NCBI GenBank assembly: GCA_963965975.1
Contig: OZ014417.1
Coordinates: 744,001-808,000, forward strand
Reading direction: 5' to 3'
Length of the DNA: 64,000 nt
Source: Xestospongia bergquistia
Taxonomy: Eukaryota; Porifera; Demospongiae; Haplosclerida; Petrosiidae
The notes below the pieces were generated by a model. The model was given only the letters and a program-made list of their open reading frames with translations. It was not told the origin of the DNA and did no database searches. Positions 53,917 to 64,000 of this stretch are shown here, in pieces; within the stretch, counting starts at the first letter, position 1; every line of letters begins with the position of its first letter. Position numbers and translations under genes: made by a program.

Positions 53917-54137
53917 ACACTCACACACACACACATATTTATATCATTCTCTCTCCCCTAGATGTTTCTCCTCGTGAAGTGTTCCACCATGGCAGTTTAC
54001 CAACAAAGTACCTCTACACGTGGGTATCAGCCTGCAGCGCTGTTTTAGAACACAGCTCTAATGCTGTGAAAGAAGTGTTTGTTGAACATTTGAAAGCAAA
54101 CAATGATGACGATGATGAGAGTATAACTAGTTATTAA
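47294..54137 (+). CDS. EFCAB5: EFCAB5-like EF-hand protein with GAF-like C-terminal region
   Basis: The ATG at 47294 opens MADPQAKKEEYRTIKWLEKS with NPHEVAMELLAKEWLTTQTD, a coiled coil (REEKVRQQLRNKREAEEKEH) and REWSGPDGIPALQIQQVIKQ. A Ser/Thr/Gln/Pro repeat region (49640-50110, about 12-residue units like SEPQTSAPDTQT) is followed by GLPQFMQLCDLLLGDRPDI, RISELFTLWDSDCSGFIHVD (an EF-hand loop DSDCSGFIHVDD), SRLRFSGLLEMLTDDMTTME, and a long C-terminal region (QFGGGKRVCVSIGLLERSSN, YRGSLVVSPIVLPSGQVIGT, EIAFYQGVGICLGEIYSTSI, AVLDFTLTHHTNALGSQYVH) with GAF-like features, ending at 54137. The order agrees with EFCAB5 as I recall it. About 20 exons; its introns carry most of the local minisatellites. 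The X-box at its promoter supports a ciliary role. Confidence 0.82.
48131..48690. repeat. 243-bp duplication with 10-bp TGTATATTAY arrays and an 18-19-bp hairpin, EFCAB5 intron
   Basis: The block beginning CTGAGGTAGCAGAATAATAT at 48131 (end of an EFCAB5 exon plus donor) recurs at 48374, offset 243 bp. Each copy leads into an array of TATTACTGTA/TATTATTGTA 10-mers (48213-48357 and 48456-48682). At the junction, CAGATATTATTCTGCTAC (48357-48374) is the exact reverse complement of GTAGCAGAATAATATCTG (48379-48396), with loop TGAG: a perfect hairpin. Confidence 0.93.
48947..49252. repeat. 26-bp minisatellite in EFCAB5 intron
   Basis: About 12 copies of CATCAACCATTAATGTATCG plus TGATCA; variants differ only at the CG/TG/CA of GTATYRTGATC. 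These differences fall at one CpG, consistent with methylation-driven decay. Confidence 0.95.
49640..50110 (+). repeat. 36-bp coding repeat in EFCAB5 (SEPQTSAPDTQT type)
   Basis: About a dozen 12-residue units rich in S, T, Q, P and E, with exact nucleotide blocks such as ACTCAAACATCAGAACCTCA repeated. The phase is conserved, so expansions are in frame. Confidence 0.9.
52545..52800. repeat. CT-rich tract in EFCAB5 intron
   Basis: About 255 bp of (CT)n/CTTCCCTCTC units with a repeated block of about 60 bp. It forms almost an entire intron between exons ending KKDNFFK and starting DYIFECVDTS. Shadow frames on both strands are low-complexity only. Confidence 0.95.
53275..53325. repeat. CATTACATCA micro-repeat in EFCAB5 intron
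   Basis: Ten-base CATCACATTA/CATTACATCA units, about five copies, inside an intron. Confidence 0.85.
53655..53935. repeat. (TG)n and (AC)n microsatellites in EFCAB5 intron
   Basis: (TG)n at about 53657-53687 and (CA)n at about 53880-53935 lie in the same intron in opposite orientation. The flanking bases are also inverted repeats of each other: TTTTGCAAA...CCACTTCTGTC versus GACAGAAATC and AACATTTGTGACCTG versus CAGGTCACAAATACTGTGAC. The pair could fold into a large imperfect stem. Confidence 0.85.
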
Positions 54138-54692
54138 CAGATTAGACTTCATGATTTAACACAATAAACTCTAACATCATAAAAATATACAATTCTAGTT
54201 GAACACAACCAAAATTGAAGTTTACATACAAAATACCATTCACTTCACTGCTATCAGCTGCAGAGTTCCATTCCTCAATACATTGCCTGGTGACAATATC
54301 ATATACAATAACACTATTGATAAAATAAAGACAGGACATCAAAAATCATATGATATTCTATCACTGGTGTGAGCTATGTCTAGATCTAACATATGTAGCT
54401 TCAATTTTTTTGTTATATATGATCCAAAATGACAGAATTTTTCAGTAAATAAACAATTTATATTTTGTAAAGCTAGAATACTCCTTTAACAACTAGGGTT
54501 TTGCTATATATTGAAGATAAAAAATACTATATATATCCTATCATATCGTTTAATTATTGCAAGCTGTGACCATATATATCACAGAATTGACAACAATCAT
54601 GTACATGCCTTTAGAGGTTTCCAGCTAACTAAGGAAATATTAATTCGATTGATCCACCCACGAACAAGCACGGCAAAGACGAGACTGAAAAG
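54138..54692. other. Intergenic region, EFCAB5 3' flank / LMLN promoter
   Basis: A 555-bp gap. A weak minus-strand reading of about 45 residues at 54142-54330 contains a WD-repeat-like string (VIVYDIVTRQCIEEWN) after an acceptor-like TCAATAG, but no partner exons were found. Otherwise AT-rich with no feature seen. Confidence 0.4.
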
Positions 54693-57600
54693 ATGAATGT
54701 TGCTCAGTTCTTGCTCGTATTAGTTGCTGTACATTTTAGCAGTGCATCTTTACAAGAATATCACTGTAATCACAATGTGAAAGAGCAGGATGTAAGTTGA
54801 TATTTAAAGTAGTCTCATTATAAATATTAGACTCTAATATACTGAATTAGGAAATGTGAGGATTTCTGTTCACTTTATAGATTGCATATAGAGTTCATTT
54901 GGAGCCATTATCACATATTGAAAAGAGAGCAACATTTTCACAATCTTTTCGTATATTTGTGCATTATGACAGTACCTTCTTTTCAGGGTAAGCCACAGTC
55001 TGTACCATATATATACTGTGACTAAATCTGCACTGTTACAAATATTTATTTCCTTATAACTATAGGTTGACTACAACATTACAGTCTCGTGTGCGGGTTA
55101 GTTTTCTACACATATAAAGAGATACTATAAATCTAATATATCTTTATACTAACAGAATGTTATAACTAACTTGACAAATTTCTTGCAGTCAACAATTATG
55201 GTACGACCTACAGCTGGTGCTATTTTATTGGACAGGTAACAAGATTTCATTAGATCTTCTCCATGTACATTCCATTGCAGGAGCTGTAGTGATGATGGTC
55301 TATATTACCTAACAAATACTGAATTGCGATATTGTGTCGAACAATGTTTGTCTGTTTCCACTTGTGGTACAGCAACTATACCACAGAGCCATCTAAAAGT
55401 GAGTGAACAGGAAATAATAACTGAGGCTTCATGCAGAATTATAGTAAATATCATTTCTTTTCTTTATAGCGTTGTGGACAATGTAATGGAAATACAATCT
55501 TAACTTCATGTCAAGAAATAGGAACAGATGGTGCTGGTGTCAGTAATGTAGATTTTGTTCTCTATGTTTCTGCAGTAACAAGTGGTTGCCAAGGACGTAC
55601 AATTGCATTTGCAGGTGCTTGTCAAATGGAAGATGAATATGACAGGTAATTAAAACGACATTCCTTATTTGGTATTGTCATTTTATATGATACAGACCTA
55701 TTGCTGGTTACGTCAACTTCTGTTCATCACAATTAATTGGTAACAATGATGACTTTATTTTTGATGTTGCTAAACATGAAGTTTTACATGCTTTGGTTAG
55801 TAATATACAAATACCTCCTAGTAATATAGTGTACAATTACAATTATAATGTACATGATCTACATTGCTTTAGGCTTTCTCAAGTTCATTGTTCCCATGGT
55901 GGAGAGATGAGAATGGTAACCCTCGTACTACTAGAGATTCTAACGGGTACCCTCTGAGAAATCAAGCTGGGTAAGTATGATTTCGTTAGTGTTCTTAAAT
56001 CATTTTGTAATCTACAGATCATTTATTACTAGTGAGACAACAGTCAAACCAGTGAACTATACTGACTGGCAGACAAGAAATGGTCCTGTTACTAAATCAG
56101 TTTCACTTCTAGTTACTCCAAAAGTTAAAGTAAGACTTTAAATGTCTGCCCAAAATGAATGTTGTATTTCAATGGAAAATTAATGCTTCAGTTTATGTTC
56201 TGAGGTTTGAAGTTTAATATTTATTTGTTCTCCATGACACTCATTGCTAGTACTCCAGATAGTGTAAATTTTGTTTTCTAATTTAATAGGCAGTAGGTAG
56301 AAACCATTTTAATTGTTCTACACTTGAGGGAGTTCAACTTGAAGATCAAGGAGGTCCAGCTACTGCCATTTCTCACTGGGAAAAGAGAATACTAGAGGTA
56401 AGGATCTTATGAATATTAGTGTCACAACTCATTAAGTGTTATAACCTAATGTGCTTTAATTAGAAAGAAAACAAAATTTATTTTAATAAAGATCTTAATT
56501 TTAATTAACTATAACTAATTGGTAACAATTAAACTATAACTAAAATTGAATCTTAATAAACACTGTATTCTTTGAAAAACAAACGTTGAATTATGACTAA
56601 AGTGACTATATGAACTAGGTTTTGTTTACACTGCTGACAAAGTCCTAATATACAATGTATGCTCAATAGTTATCACACTACATGTTTAAATTTGTTATAT
56701 GATAGTATCATATCTATTATATTAACTTTCATAATGTCATTGAAAACAGTTTAATAATTAATGATTATTCATTTCCATTTTTTCCTAAAATTACTCCACA
56801 TTCTTGACCATTTGATGTAAAACTTAAAAACACAACAAAGTAAAGTAAAATATATATTACATGTCATGAGTTCATTTTCCTAATTATAAATTTCTTCTTC
56901 TTTGATTACTAATATACTATGGAATTTATAGCTATGTAAACTATGAAGGTTGTTACTATAAACAGCTATATCATTTGTTGAACTACATAAATTTTACATA
57001 TTACTAGCTGTCCTGCATGCTTATATTACTTGTAATCAAGTAGTGTGAACACTGAAAAAATCATGCACATACAGGGAGATATATATATGTGTGTGTATGT
57101 ATGCATACAGGGAAGAATAGGAAATTGAAAACTTCCATTTGAATTTTTCACTGCATATTTGAAATTTCCAAAATATACACTGTACATATATTCACACAAG
57201 GATAATTATAGTAATAACTTAAAATGACTGGTTAAAATAAGTGTCTAGTATATCAGGTCAAGCATTAGAGAAATAAAATGTATTATATATGAATCTTTTA
57301 GAGTGAGGGTATGACAGGTGTTATTCCTAGTAACCCTGTGTTCTCAAAATTTACATTTGCTTTGCTGGAAGACAGTGGGTAAGACATGATAACTTCATCA
57401 ACTGATATAATATAACATGTCATATATTTTGGATCTTTGTAGGTGGTACAAAGTTGATTATACTAAAGCTGGACAGTTGGTTTGGGGACGTGGTGATGGG
57501 TGTGGTTATGCAGCTGGATCATGTGGAGGATACATCAAAGAACAACAACAACAGTATAGTTTAGAAATTTAAAATAATTATTATTTAGTTATTATATAGG

Positions 57601-58658
57601 GGACAACCCATTATTCCATTTTGTAATCGTCTGAATGGTAATAACAATCGCTATGGATGTACTGTGGACCGAAAGGCTGTTTCATATTGTAATCTTATTC
57701 AGTATACTTCTGCCATTCCAGGAGAATATCAGGTAACATAATGTATTATAATATAACAGTTTTCTTTATTATTGAAGTAGTACTTTAATTCTGGTGAAAA
57801 CTTTGACTCAAGTAATGCTACTCTTAGCCGACTAGGAGGGTCTACAATTACTGCTGACTACTGTCCTTATCAGCGAGTAAATGATATATCTGTCTGTATT
57901 TAAGTAATAATAGCTCATACTCTTCAACAGGCTTTTAGCAATGGACAATGTGATGATATCAATAATGCTGTAACAGGTATATCTAACCAGTTGTGTAATG
58001 TATTGCTAGCTCTTGTCCTTGTGACTACAGGGTTAAATAATCCTTCAGCTCAGACATATGGTTCTGGCTCACGTTGTGTTGAACATTCTGGAACATGGCA
58101 AGCTAGACAAGGTAGCATAACAAGATTCACCCCATTCCAACAATCTGGTTGTTATCAGGTAACATATGGTTTCATTGTAATTATTAACTTCCTCTCCAAT
58201 GTAGTACACATGTTCCAGTGGTAATGTAACAATACATGTACTGGACAAGTCCTATCAATGTTCTAATGCTGGACAAGTGGTACATCACATGATTGACATG
58301 TGATAATCATATGATAATACAATTCTTTTCAGATTCAAGTCAATCAAACTACTAATAACATACAATATACTGGTGCCTTTGTTTGTCCATCTTGTTTAGA
58401 GATATGTTATGTGAGTTAAATTTGAAATAACTATGACAACAAGACAATTAATCTTTATATTAATAGGATGATTTTGCTAACTGTCCTGAAGCAGGTACAT
58501 ATGTGTGTATATGTGTGTACAAAGTTATATTGTCTGTTTCTCCCATTTTAGAAGCTCTCTATACATATCAAATCCCCGCTAGTACTGGTGGGAGTGGTCA
58601 ACTAGTGCCATTCACTTTCAGTGTTATTATGATAATAGCAATATTTCTTATTTTGTAA
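54693..58658 (+). CDS. LMLN: Leishmanolysin-like M8 zinc metallopeptidase, secreted/GPI- or membrane-anchored
   Basis: The ATG at 54693 opens a signal peptide ([20 protein letters not shown]) followed by EYHCNHN. The body gives [20 protein letters not shown], a Cys-rich segment ([30 protein letters not shown]), [40 protein letters not shown] and the zinc site [19 protein letters not shown] (HExxH). The third His is in [16 protein letters not shown], which also supplies the Met-turn. Then [40 protein letters not shown], more Cys-rich sequence, and a C-terminal hydrophobic stretch ([16 protein letters not shown], stop 58658) after a Ser/Gly-rich hinge, suggesting a GPI signal or membrane anchor. 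The catalytic set is complete. Animal LMLN proteins act in migration and mitosis. About 16 exons; one intron (56399-57300) exceeds 900 bp. Confidence 0.92.
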
Positions 58659-58804
58659 AGTGTTAGTAGACACAACATGTTAATGATAGTACAGACATTT
58701 AGTGATAGTAGTTTTATAATACCTAGTTTGTTTATTATGTTTGTCTTTTATAGTTTAGTTTTTCTTACATTTTATAATTACAAATATCTAAGTTTGTAAA
58801 ATTC

Positions 58805-59880
58805 ATGAAATGTAATGATGGTGATACTAACAAGACTACCATAGAAGTTGATGGCAATATAAAAATCCTTGTATATTATTATAACTTAAAGTATATTGTA
58901 TTATGTTAAGTGAGACCATTGTGTGCTAGTGTAATTAATGAATTTTCTATATAAGTTTTATTTTAGTTATATTCAAAGAAATAAACAAATAAACAAAAAC
59001 AAAACATAATTACTATTAGACAAAAAGTAACAATAAAACAACAAATAAACTAGTCTAATAACTTAATGTAAAACATAAGTGGTATTTGTTTAGTAAAACC
59101 ACTCCTGAAGAGGAGATTGATAGAGCCTGGCAACAACAATTTAACTATTTTATTTAGTGTAATATTGCTGAACTTTAGTATTCCAATATTTACTTAAACA
59201 AATAGAATTATGACAACCTTCAATAGGGACTTTTATATTGCCATTTCCATTATGGTCTTGTTTCAAATGTTTATATGATCATTCCTACATTTCATTGAAT
59301 TTTAAAATATTTTTTGTACTCCTATATTGTATTAACACATCTTTCATTTGGTTCTGGATGTAACCAGTCTCCAGATGATATCATAATGATGTCATTAAAT
59401 AAATTAATGTTCCCAGTTGGTTTATATCATTATGTTATTATCATTATTAGGTATAGTATCATATTACATACAGACATGGAAAATAATATTTATACAGGTG
59501 ACTTTATGTCAAATACCAAAGGATGTTATGATTGTCAGCATTCTGAGTAAATGAGCTATATAGACCTGTCCCTGGCTAATCCCCTGTTAGTGGTAAGTTA
59601 AATGGTAAATTTATGTATTATAGTCTTTGATACATACAAATAGACTGTAATATATGCATTGAGTCTCCATGGCCAAGTCTTTTGTTGTCATTGTTGACTT
59701 GCTATATAGGCTTTGAACAATCATATATTATATGTGGGAGTTTAAATAGTGAACTGACCTCAAAGATTTAAATGTTGTTATAATTATCATAATTTTTAAA
59801 AATCTATATTTAGAAAGCAAAAGTGCAATAAACAGTAGTAATTGTGCAATATAGTCTAGTCTTTTAGTATGTGATCAGCA
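58805..59880. repeat. Copy 1 of a ~1.1-kb diverged tandem duplication
   Basis: Marker strings shared in order with copy 2: GATGGCAATATAAAAATCCTT, TTTAACTATTTTATTTAGTG with TAATATTGCTGA, GGACTTTTATATTGCCATTT, ATTTCATTGAATTTTAAAAT, TGGTTCTGGATGTAACCAGT, GATTGTCAGCATTCTGAGT, CTTGCTATATAGGCTTTGAA and GTGCAATAAACAGTAGTAAT. No conserved reading frame is kept between copies. No terminal inverted repeat was identified by eye. Confidence 0.8.
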
Positions 59881-59929
59881 ATGATCTATTTCTTCTTTGC
59901 TTTTATGCTGAATTATCATTATTCAATGA

Positions 59930-61195
59930 AATATAGTGATGGTGATACAAACACTTGAAACAAGATCATCATAGAAATTGATGGCAACATAAAAATCCTT
60001 ACACAGTAGCCACAACTTAAGGCTTAAGTGAGACTACTGTGTGCTAGGGTAATATGTAAGGTTTTTATATTTCAGAGTACGGGCCAAATGTCCCCGCTTT
60101 TTACAATTATAAAATATAAAATTAGAAAGATTTAAACATATTTAAAGAAAAAAAACAAATCAACAAAAGATGGGCAAAACATGATAACTATTAGACAAAG
60201 GTAACAACAAAACAATAAATAAACTAATAGCTTAATGCAAACCTAAGTGCTAATTGCTTAGGTAAAACTTCTCCTGAGGAGGAGATGGATACAGTCTGGT
60301 GACAATGGTTTAACTATTTTATTTAGTGTAATATTGCTGATCTTTAGTATTCAACATTTACTTAAGCAAATAGAATTATGAGAAGTTACAGTAGAAAATC
60401 CTCACATATATAGTAACCTCAAACTTAAAACACTAAGTGAGACTTTATGTTGTGTCTACTACATAGGGACTTTTATACTGCCATTTCCATTGTGGTCTTG
60501 TTTCAAATATTTGTACTGTCATCTTTACATTTCATTGAATTTTAAAATGTTTTATATACTTTTATACTGTATTAACAATGGTGACACATCTTTAACTTGG
60601 TTCTGGATGTAACCAGTGTCTAGATGACATCATAATGCTGTCCTTATATATAATGTAGCTACATTATTTTTAAACAATACTAGTAACTAATGTTTCCAGT
60701 TGATTTATACTAATACGTTATTATGCCATAGGTATAGCATCATATTACAGGCTTGTAAGATAATGTTTATACAGGTAATTTATTATGTCAACTACCAAAG
60801 AATGTATGATTGTCAGCATTCTGAGTGAATAAGCCTGTCCCTGGGTAATCCCCTGTTAGTAGTGAGCTGAATTTTAAACTCAGTTTACTATATAGTATTA
60901 AGTTGACATATGATACTCAAAGTAACAGTCCTGTGTGTAGACTATAATATACATTGAGTGGTCATGACCACGTAATTCTGTGTCTTTTGTTGCCATTGTT
61001 AACTTGCTATATAGGCTTTGAACAGTTATATATTATACAGAGTTTAAATAGTGAACTGACCTCAGGACTTAAATGCTGTTATAATTATCATTAATTTTAA
61101 AAATCTATAGTTAGAAAGTGCAAGTGCAATAAACAGTAGTAATTTGGCAATATATAGTCAAGTCTTTTAGCAGTACATAATTCAGCAATGATTTA
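59930..61195. repeat. Copy 2 of the ~1.1-kb diverged tandem duplication
   Basis: Collinear with copy 1 throughout, with substitutions and indels every 8-15 bases by eye. It is longer by extra segments around 60370-60470 and 60640-60700. It abuts the 3' end of the next minus-strand gene. Confidence 0.8.
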
Positions 61196-61255
61196 TTTTT
61201 TCTTCCAATTCTTCCCCTATAAAAAAACAGCAATGCATTAAATAATAGATCAAAC

Positions 61256-62029
61256 TTAGAGTTTATGCAACTTACTCATTTTTGTTGCTAGTCTATCAGC
61301 AGGTCCTCCTATTTCTTCCAGAACATACTCAATGAAAACCATCATCATGCTTGGATCACTCTTAATAGTTCCAAAAATATCCTTTAAAACTGTACTCATG
61401 ACCTCATTTTCATGACCTTCAAGAGGATTACACACTTGTCGATGTTCAGCAAATGTAAGGATGCTTTTAGCAAACAGTTTGTCTGCAACAGGATTCAAAT
61501 TATTCTCCAAGAAAGCTATAATTTGGGCTCGGGCTTCCTCAAGTACTTTCCTCTCTGGTTGACCGGTTTTCTTTTCTTTCTTAAGTTTCAGTTCCTTTTC
61601 TACAATATATATAATTAAAATAGATTAACAAATTGACATAATGCAGATATAACATGCTAAATACTGACCTAAATATTGTTGAAGACTTGGCATATCTTCT
61701 GTACTCTCCATAAATGCTTTCCAAACTTCAATAGGATTTCCTATTGTCTTATCCATCTTTTTAATTAATTCTTCAAACAGTTTGGTTGCCCTCACTCTTC
61801 TTGGTAAACCTTGTATATCAGTTGGCTTCATGATTATTAGCTCTTTCCCTGCAGCACGATTTGCCACATCAAGCCAACTAGTCATCAGAATTGAAGACAT
61901 TGAGTCCTGATATTTCTTGAAAACCTTTGCTTCCTTGTTCAGATCATCATTTGCCATTGTAGTAGTTGTATCTAGTTGCACCTGATCAACTTGATCCATG
62001 AAGTCAACAATAAAACATGTACCGATCAT
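61256..62029 (-). CDS. Small all-helical protein, possible tandem death-fold/CARD-like domains
   Basis: Two exons. From the ATG at 62029 (or MDQVDQV or MANDDL further in): KVFKKYQDSMSSILMTSWLD, RAAGKELIIMKPTDIQGLPR, ATKLFEELIKKMDKTIGNPI, EVWKAFMESTEDMPSLQQYL. Splicing (donor TTTAG|GTCAGT, acceptor TTGTAG) leads to a basic linker KELKLKKEKKTGQPERK and a second helical unit: AQIIAFLENNLNPVADKLFA, KSILTFAEHRQVCNPLEGHE, MSTVLKDIFGTIKSDPSMMM, FIEYVLEEIGGPADRLATKM. The second unit follows the CARD/death-fold pattern (LxxxxILTxxExxxI, then LLxxI, then FxxxLxxxGxxxLAxxL). About 240 residues. The stop at 61256 overlaps a donor-like GTAAGT, and an acceptor sits before the start, so more exons on either side are possible. 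The family was not recognised; the death-fold call is pattern-based. Confidence 0.5.
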
Positions 62030-63085
62030 AAGATCTACAAATAGTTGTAGTTACAATAACTGTATTCATTGCAATGTCAGGATTCTTGGAAAATGAGTGT
62101 ATTACTAATGTAATTATAAGTGTAGCCAGGAAATGAGGCCATGTATTCAAGGGCTTAAGCATTAAGCTAGCTAAGCTATTTTTGCAAGTACTTCAAGTGT
62201 TTTAGCACTTGACATGTGGTTGTGATTAAGTACTTACAAGTATTAATGGTTTAAGTACTTTTAAACACTTTAAGAAGTACCTTTCAAATGTATGTTTAAT
62301 ATATATTTATGATACAATTGTCACTTGTGTCAATTACATAATAATGTAATAATAGTAGGTGTAGCAATGTAAACCAGCTGACACTAGTTAACTGTTAAAT
62401 GTTTCAAGTAACTTATGTTCATTACGTTTATAACATATTGGACACTTTGATAGTATTGAAGTTTTTGTGGTTGTAGTGATCTTAATAGTATTTTGTGTGG
62501 TATTCTATTATTAGTATATGACACTCCCTCATATTGTATTCAGTAGCTATATTATCAGTTAATATAATATATTGGTTCCCTCATGTTTGGGTGAGGTTAA
62601 CTTGTTCATCTAGTAATCTGAAACATCCTGACCTTGTCATTGTCAAGGTAAAAAATTTCATTCTTTATATAATAAGAGTAAGCACACATTATAACTATGT
62701 GTTAAAAGTACTTTCTATACAAGTAGAACCTAACAAATAATAATAATTAATAAAATAACCAAATACTAATCTAATTTGATATTAATATTTATCAAGGTCT
62801 TACTGTGACATATATATGTAGTTACATGTAATTATATATAGATATAGCTAGTGGCAGTTACAAATTAAATTTTCCATATAAGGTCATGTTATTATACTAC
62901 TGTGGTTTGTTGTTAACTTATTATCATTTACCACATTATTGTAAAGATTGTAACTTGTCATTATCCGTATTTACAAACAAACCTAATTAATGATTCAAGA
63001 ACAAAAAAATACAACTCCATTAAATTGAAAACAAAGCATAACATGTCATTTATTTCAAAATAAATGACATGCAGTAAACCAATTT
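62030..63085. other. Intergenic region without recognised features
   Basis: About 1 kb of AT-rich DNA with TACTTCAAGTGTTTTAGCACTT-like palindromic bits near 62200 and short chance frames (62534-62740). Dynein homology from the right-hand side stops at about 63086. Confidence 0.5.
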
Positions 63086-63413
63086 AATTGATGTGTTATT
63101 GACCAAGCCAGGAAAGTTACAACATCAAGTACGTAGGGTCTCACCTACTGGTGACATACACAGGACAATGTGGAGGTTATTGGAACATTTCTTTATGAAG
63201 TATGACCAACAGCTCGGAGGCAGCCCTGCCTACCTATGTATATGAGAGATTAACTTATAAAGTTATGATAATGGAGCATTTACTTGTCCAATGATAGTTT
63301 CTTTCTCATCATCAGGAAACAGAGCTGGTACCATACCTGACGTTAACATGTTATTGATCAGTTCAAGGAATCCCTCCTGAGCCACATGACCATCAGCAAA
63401 TAGGAAGACAGTC

Positions 63414-63479
<66 letters not shown>

Positions 63480-63785
63480 AATAAAGAAGTTGACAACATT
63501 AAAGATTAGTTACTTTCTTATTTTCTATTCCTAGTTTATTATAGAAGGTCTTAAGATCTTCTCGGAATTCCTCCTCTCCATACCCACAGCTCAAAGTGAT
63601 CTCAAACAAGTCACACCCAGCTGCAAAGGCTGCTAATCTCACTACATTTTGTCGACCACTCCTACAAGTAGGGCATGGCCTTGATCCATTCTTATGACTT
63701 GATGTACTCTTGTTAAATGTTCCAGAGCATCATCAAACAAAACTAAATTCATTGAATTGTTTTGTTCATTGTATTCCTCCAATAT
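63086..63785 (-). pseudogene. Decayed DNAH10-like axonemal dynein heavy chain fragment (AAA4 region)
   Basis: Intron-containing exons read ILEEYNEQNNSMNLVLFDDA with LEHLTRVHQVIRMDQGHALL, SGRQNVVRLAAFAAGCDLFE with SCGYGEEEFREDLKTFYNKL, TVFLFADGHVAQEGFLELIN with NMLTSGMVPALFPDDEKETI, and WSYFIKKCSNNLHIVLCMSP followed by VGETLRT. This is the AAA4 module of an axonemal dynein heavy chain, closest to DNAH10. Two lesions are clear. At about 63658-63668 the Walker A segment (normally LLVGVGGSGKQ) is broken: the upstream frame reads LLVG and the downstream frame SGRQ, with bases missing so the frames do not meet. At 63125-63127 a TGA interrupts LRT-CCNFPGLVNNTSI, where DNAH10 has Trp, and homology ends soon after. 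The linker around 63229 is also shorter than usual. Retained introns argue against a processed copy. Upstream exons lie beyond the window. Confidence 0.72.
63415..63477. repeat. (GA)n microsatellite in dynein-like pseudogene intron
   Basis: A pure AG dinucleotide run of about 60 bp directly at the edge of an exon-like segment. Confidence 0.95.
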
Positions 63786-64000
63786 CTGTAGAATAAAAAC
63801 AATAACAGAAATTAATCACTTAAATACTTCATTAAACAGTCTAGATTATCAGGTGGACTAACTCCATATACATAACCAGTAAATGTAATAATAATAATAA
63901 TAATATGTAATAGTTAACAACGTACTAATCAAACAATGGACACTAATCCATTAGTATGGTAAGGTCTTTAATCTTCCTACAATCATTCATTCTGACCAGA
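63786..64000. other. Window edge, no clear gene
   Basis: Possibly an upstream exon or intron of the dynein-like fragment; a (TAA)n tract lies at 63886-63903. A minus-strand string FTGYVYGVSPPDNLDCLMK near 63840-63895 could be a dynein exon remnant but is not convincing. Confidence 0.3.

Larger units (their letters stand above)
58659..61255. other. Gene-poor 2.6-kb spacer
   Basis: The longest stretch without a recognisable gene in the window. Most of it is two diverged tandem copies of one roughly 1.1-kb sequence, listed separately. Only short chance frames occur (for example 59314-59550). No tRNA, rRNA or coding homology was recognised. Confidence 0.6.

Noticed and set aside
54142..54342. 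Short minus-strand WD-repeat-like reading
   Set aside because: Only one blade-like segment, no neighbouring exons within the gap, likely chance or a relic; kept only as a note in the spacer entry.
58659..61255. Transposon with coding capacity
   Set aside because: No transposase or reverse transcriptase segment, no terminal inverted repeats or target-site duplication found by eye; only a tandem duplication is supported.
63200..63290. A further frameshift in the dynein-like linker
   Set aside because: Using the acceptor GTAG|GCAGGG keeps the frame (AGLPPSCWSYF), so this point is not counted as a lesion; the linker is merely short.

Overview
The window looks like nuclear DNA from an early-branching animal, most likely a demosponge with an Amphimedon-like compact genome. 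This is an inference from content: about 20 intron-rich genes in 64 kb, many introns of only 40-100 bp with clean GT..AG ends, intergenic gaps often below 300 bp, high AT, many micro- and minisatellites, and a metazoan gene set (CCM2, GIT, NLK, SARM1, HECTD4, 4E-T). No bacterial, viral or organellar features were seen.

Layout, left to right: the last four exons of a HECTD4-type HECT ubiquitin ligase (+); a remarkable CCM2-like PTB/harmonin-homology protein with a huge proline-rich, WH2-bearing C-terminal extension (+); a short SETDB-type H3K9 methyltransferase (-); a VARP/ANKRD27-like VPS9 Rab-GEF without ankyrin repeats (-); GIT Arf-GAP (+); a small unknown gene (-); LLPH (+); eIF4E transporter 4E-T (-); Nemo-like kinase (+); STYXL1 pseudophosphatase (-); mitochondrial malate dehydrogenase (+); UBE2L3 (-); p70 S6 kinase (+); MND1 (-); DRG1 (+); ANKRD13 (-); SARM1 (-); EFCAB5 (+); leishmanolysin-like M8 protease (+); a 2.6 kb gene-poor stretch made mainly of two diverged copies of a roughly 1.1 kb unit; a small helical, death-fold-like protein (-); and a decayed DNAH10-like dynein heavy-chain fragment (-).

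Most genes sit in convergent or divergent pairs. Short divergent gaps (VARP-like/GIT, unknown/LLPH, STYXL1/MDH2, UBE2L3/S6K, MND1/DRG1, SARM1/EFCAB5) are probable shared promoters. Several carry recognisable animal motifs: an RFX X-box directly upstream of EFCAB5, E2F-like sites by MND1, and an NRF1-like palindrome plus E-box between UBE2L3 and S6K. The genes do not form one pathway. Themes are signalling and cytoskeleton (CCM2-like, GIT, NLK, S6K), translation (4E-T, DRG1, LLPH, S6K), ubiquitin (HECTD4, UBE2L3, ANKRD13), and NAD/innate-type signalling (SARM1, the death-fold-like gene).

The most novel items are the CCM2-WH2 fusion; tandem duplications that copy splice sites inside the HECTD4, DRG1, SARM1 and EFCAB5 introns; and a 1.4 kb minisatellite with higher-order structure in the last MND1 intron. 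All homology calls come from reading translated exons and comparing them with remembered family sequences. No search was run, and exon edges are by eye.
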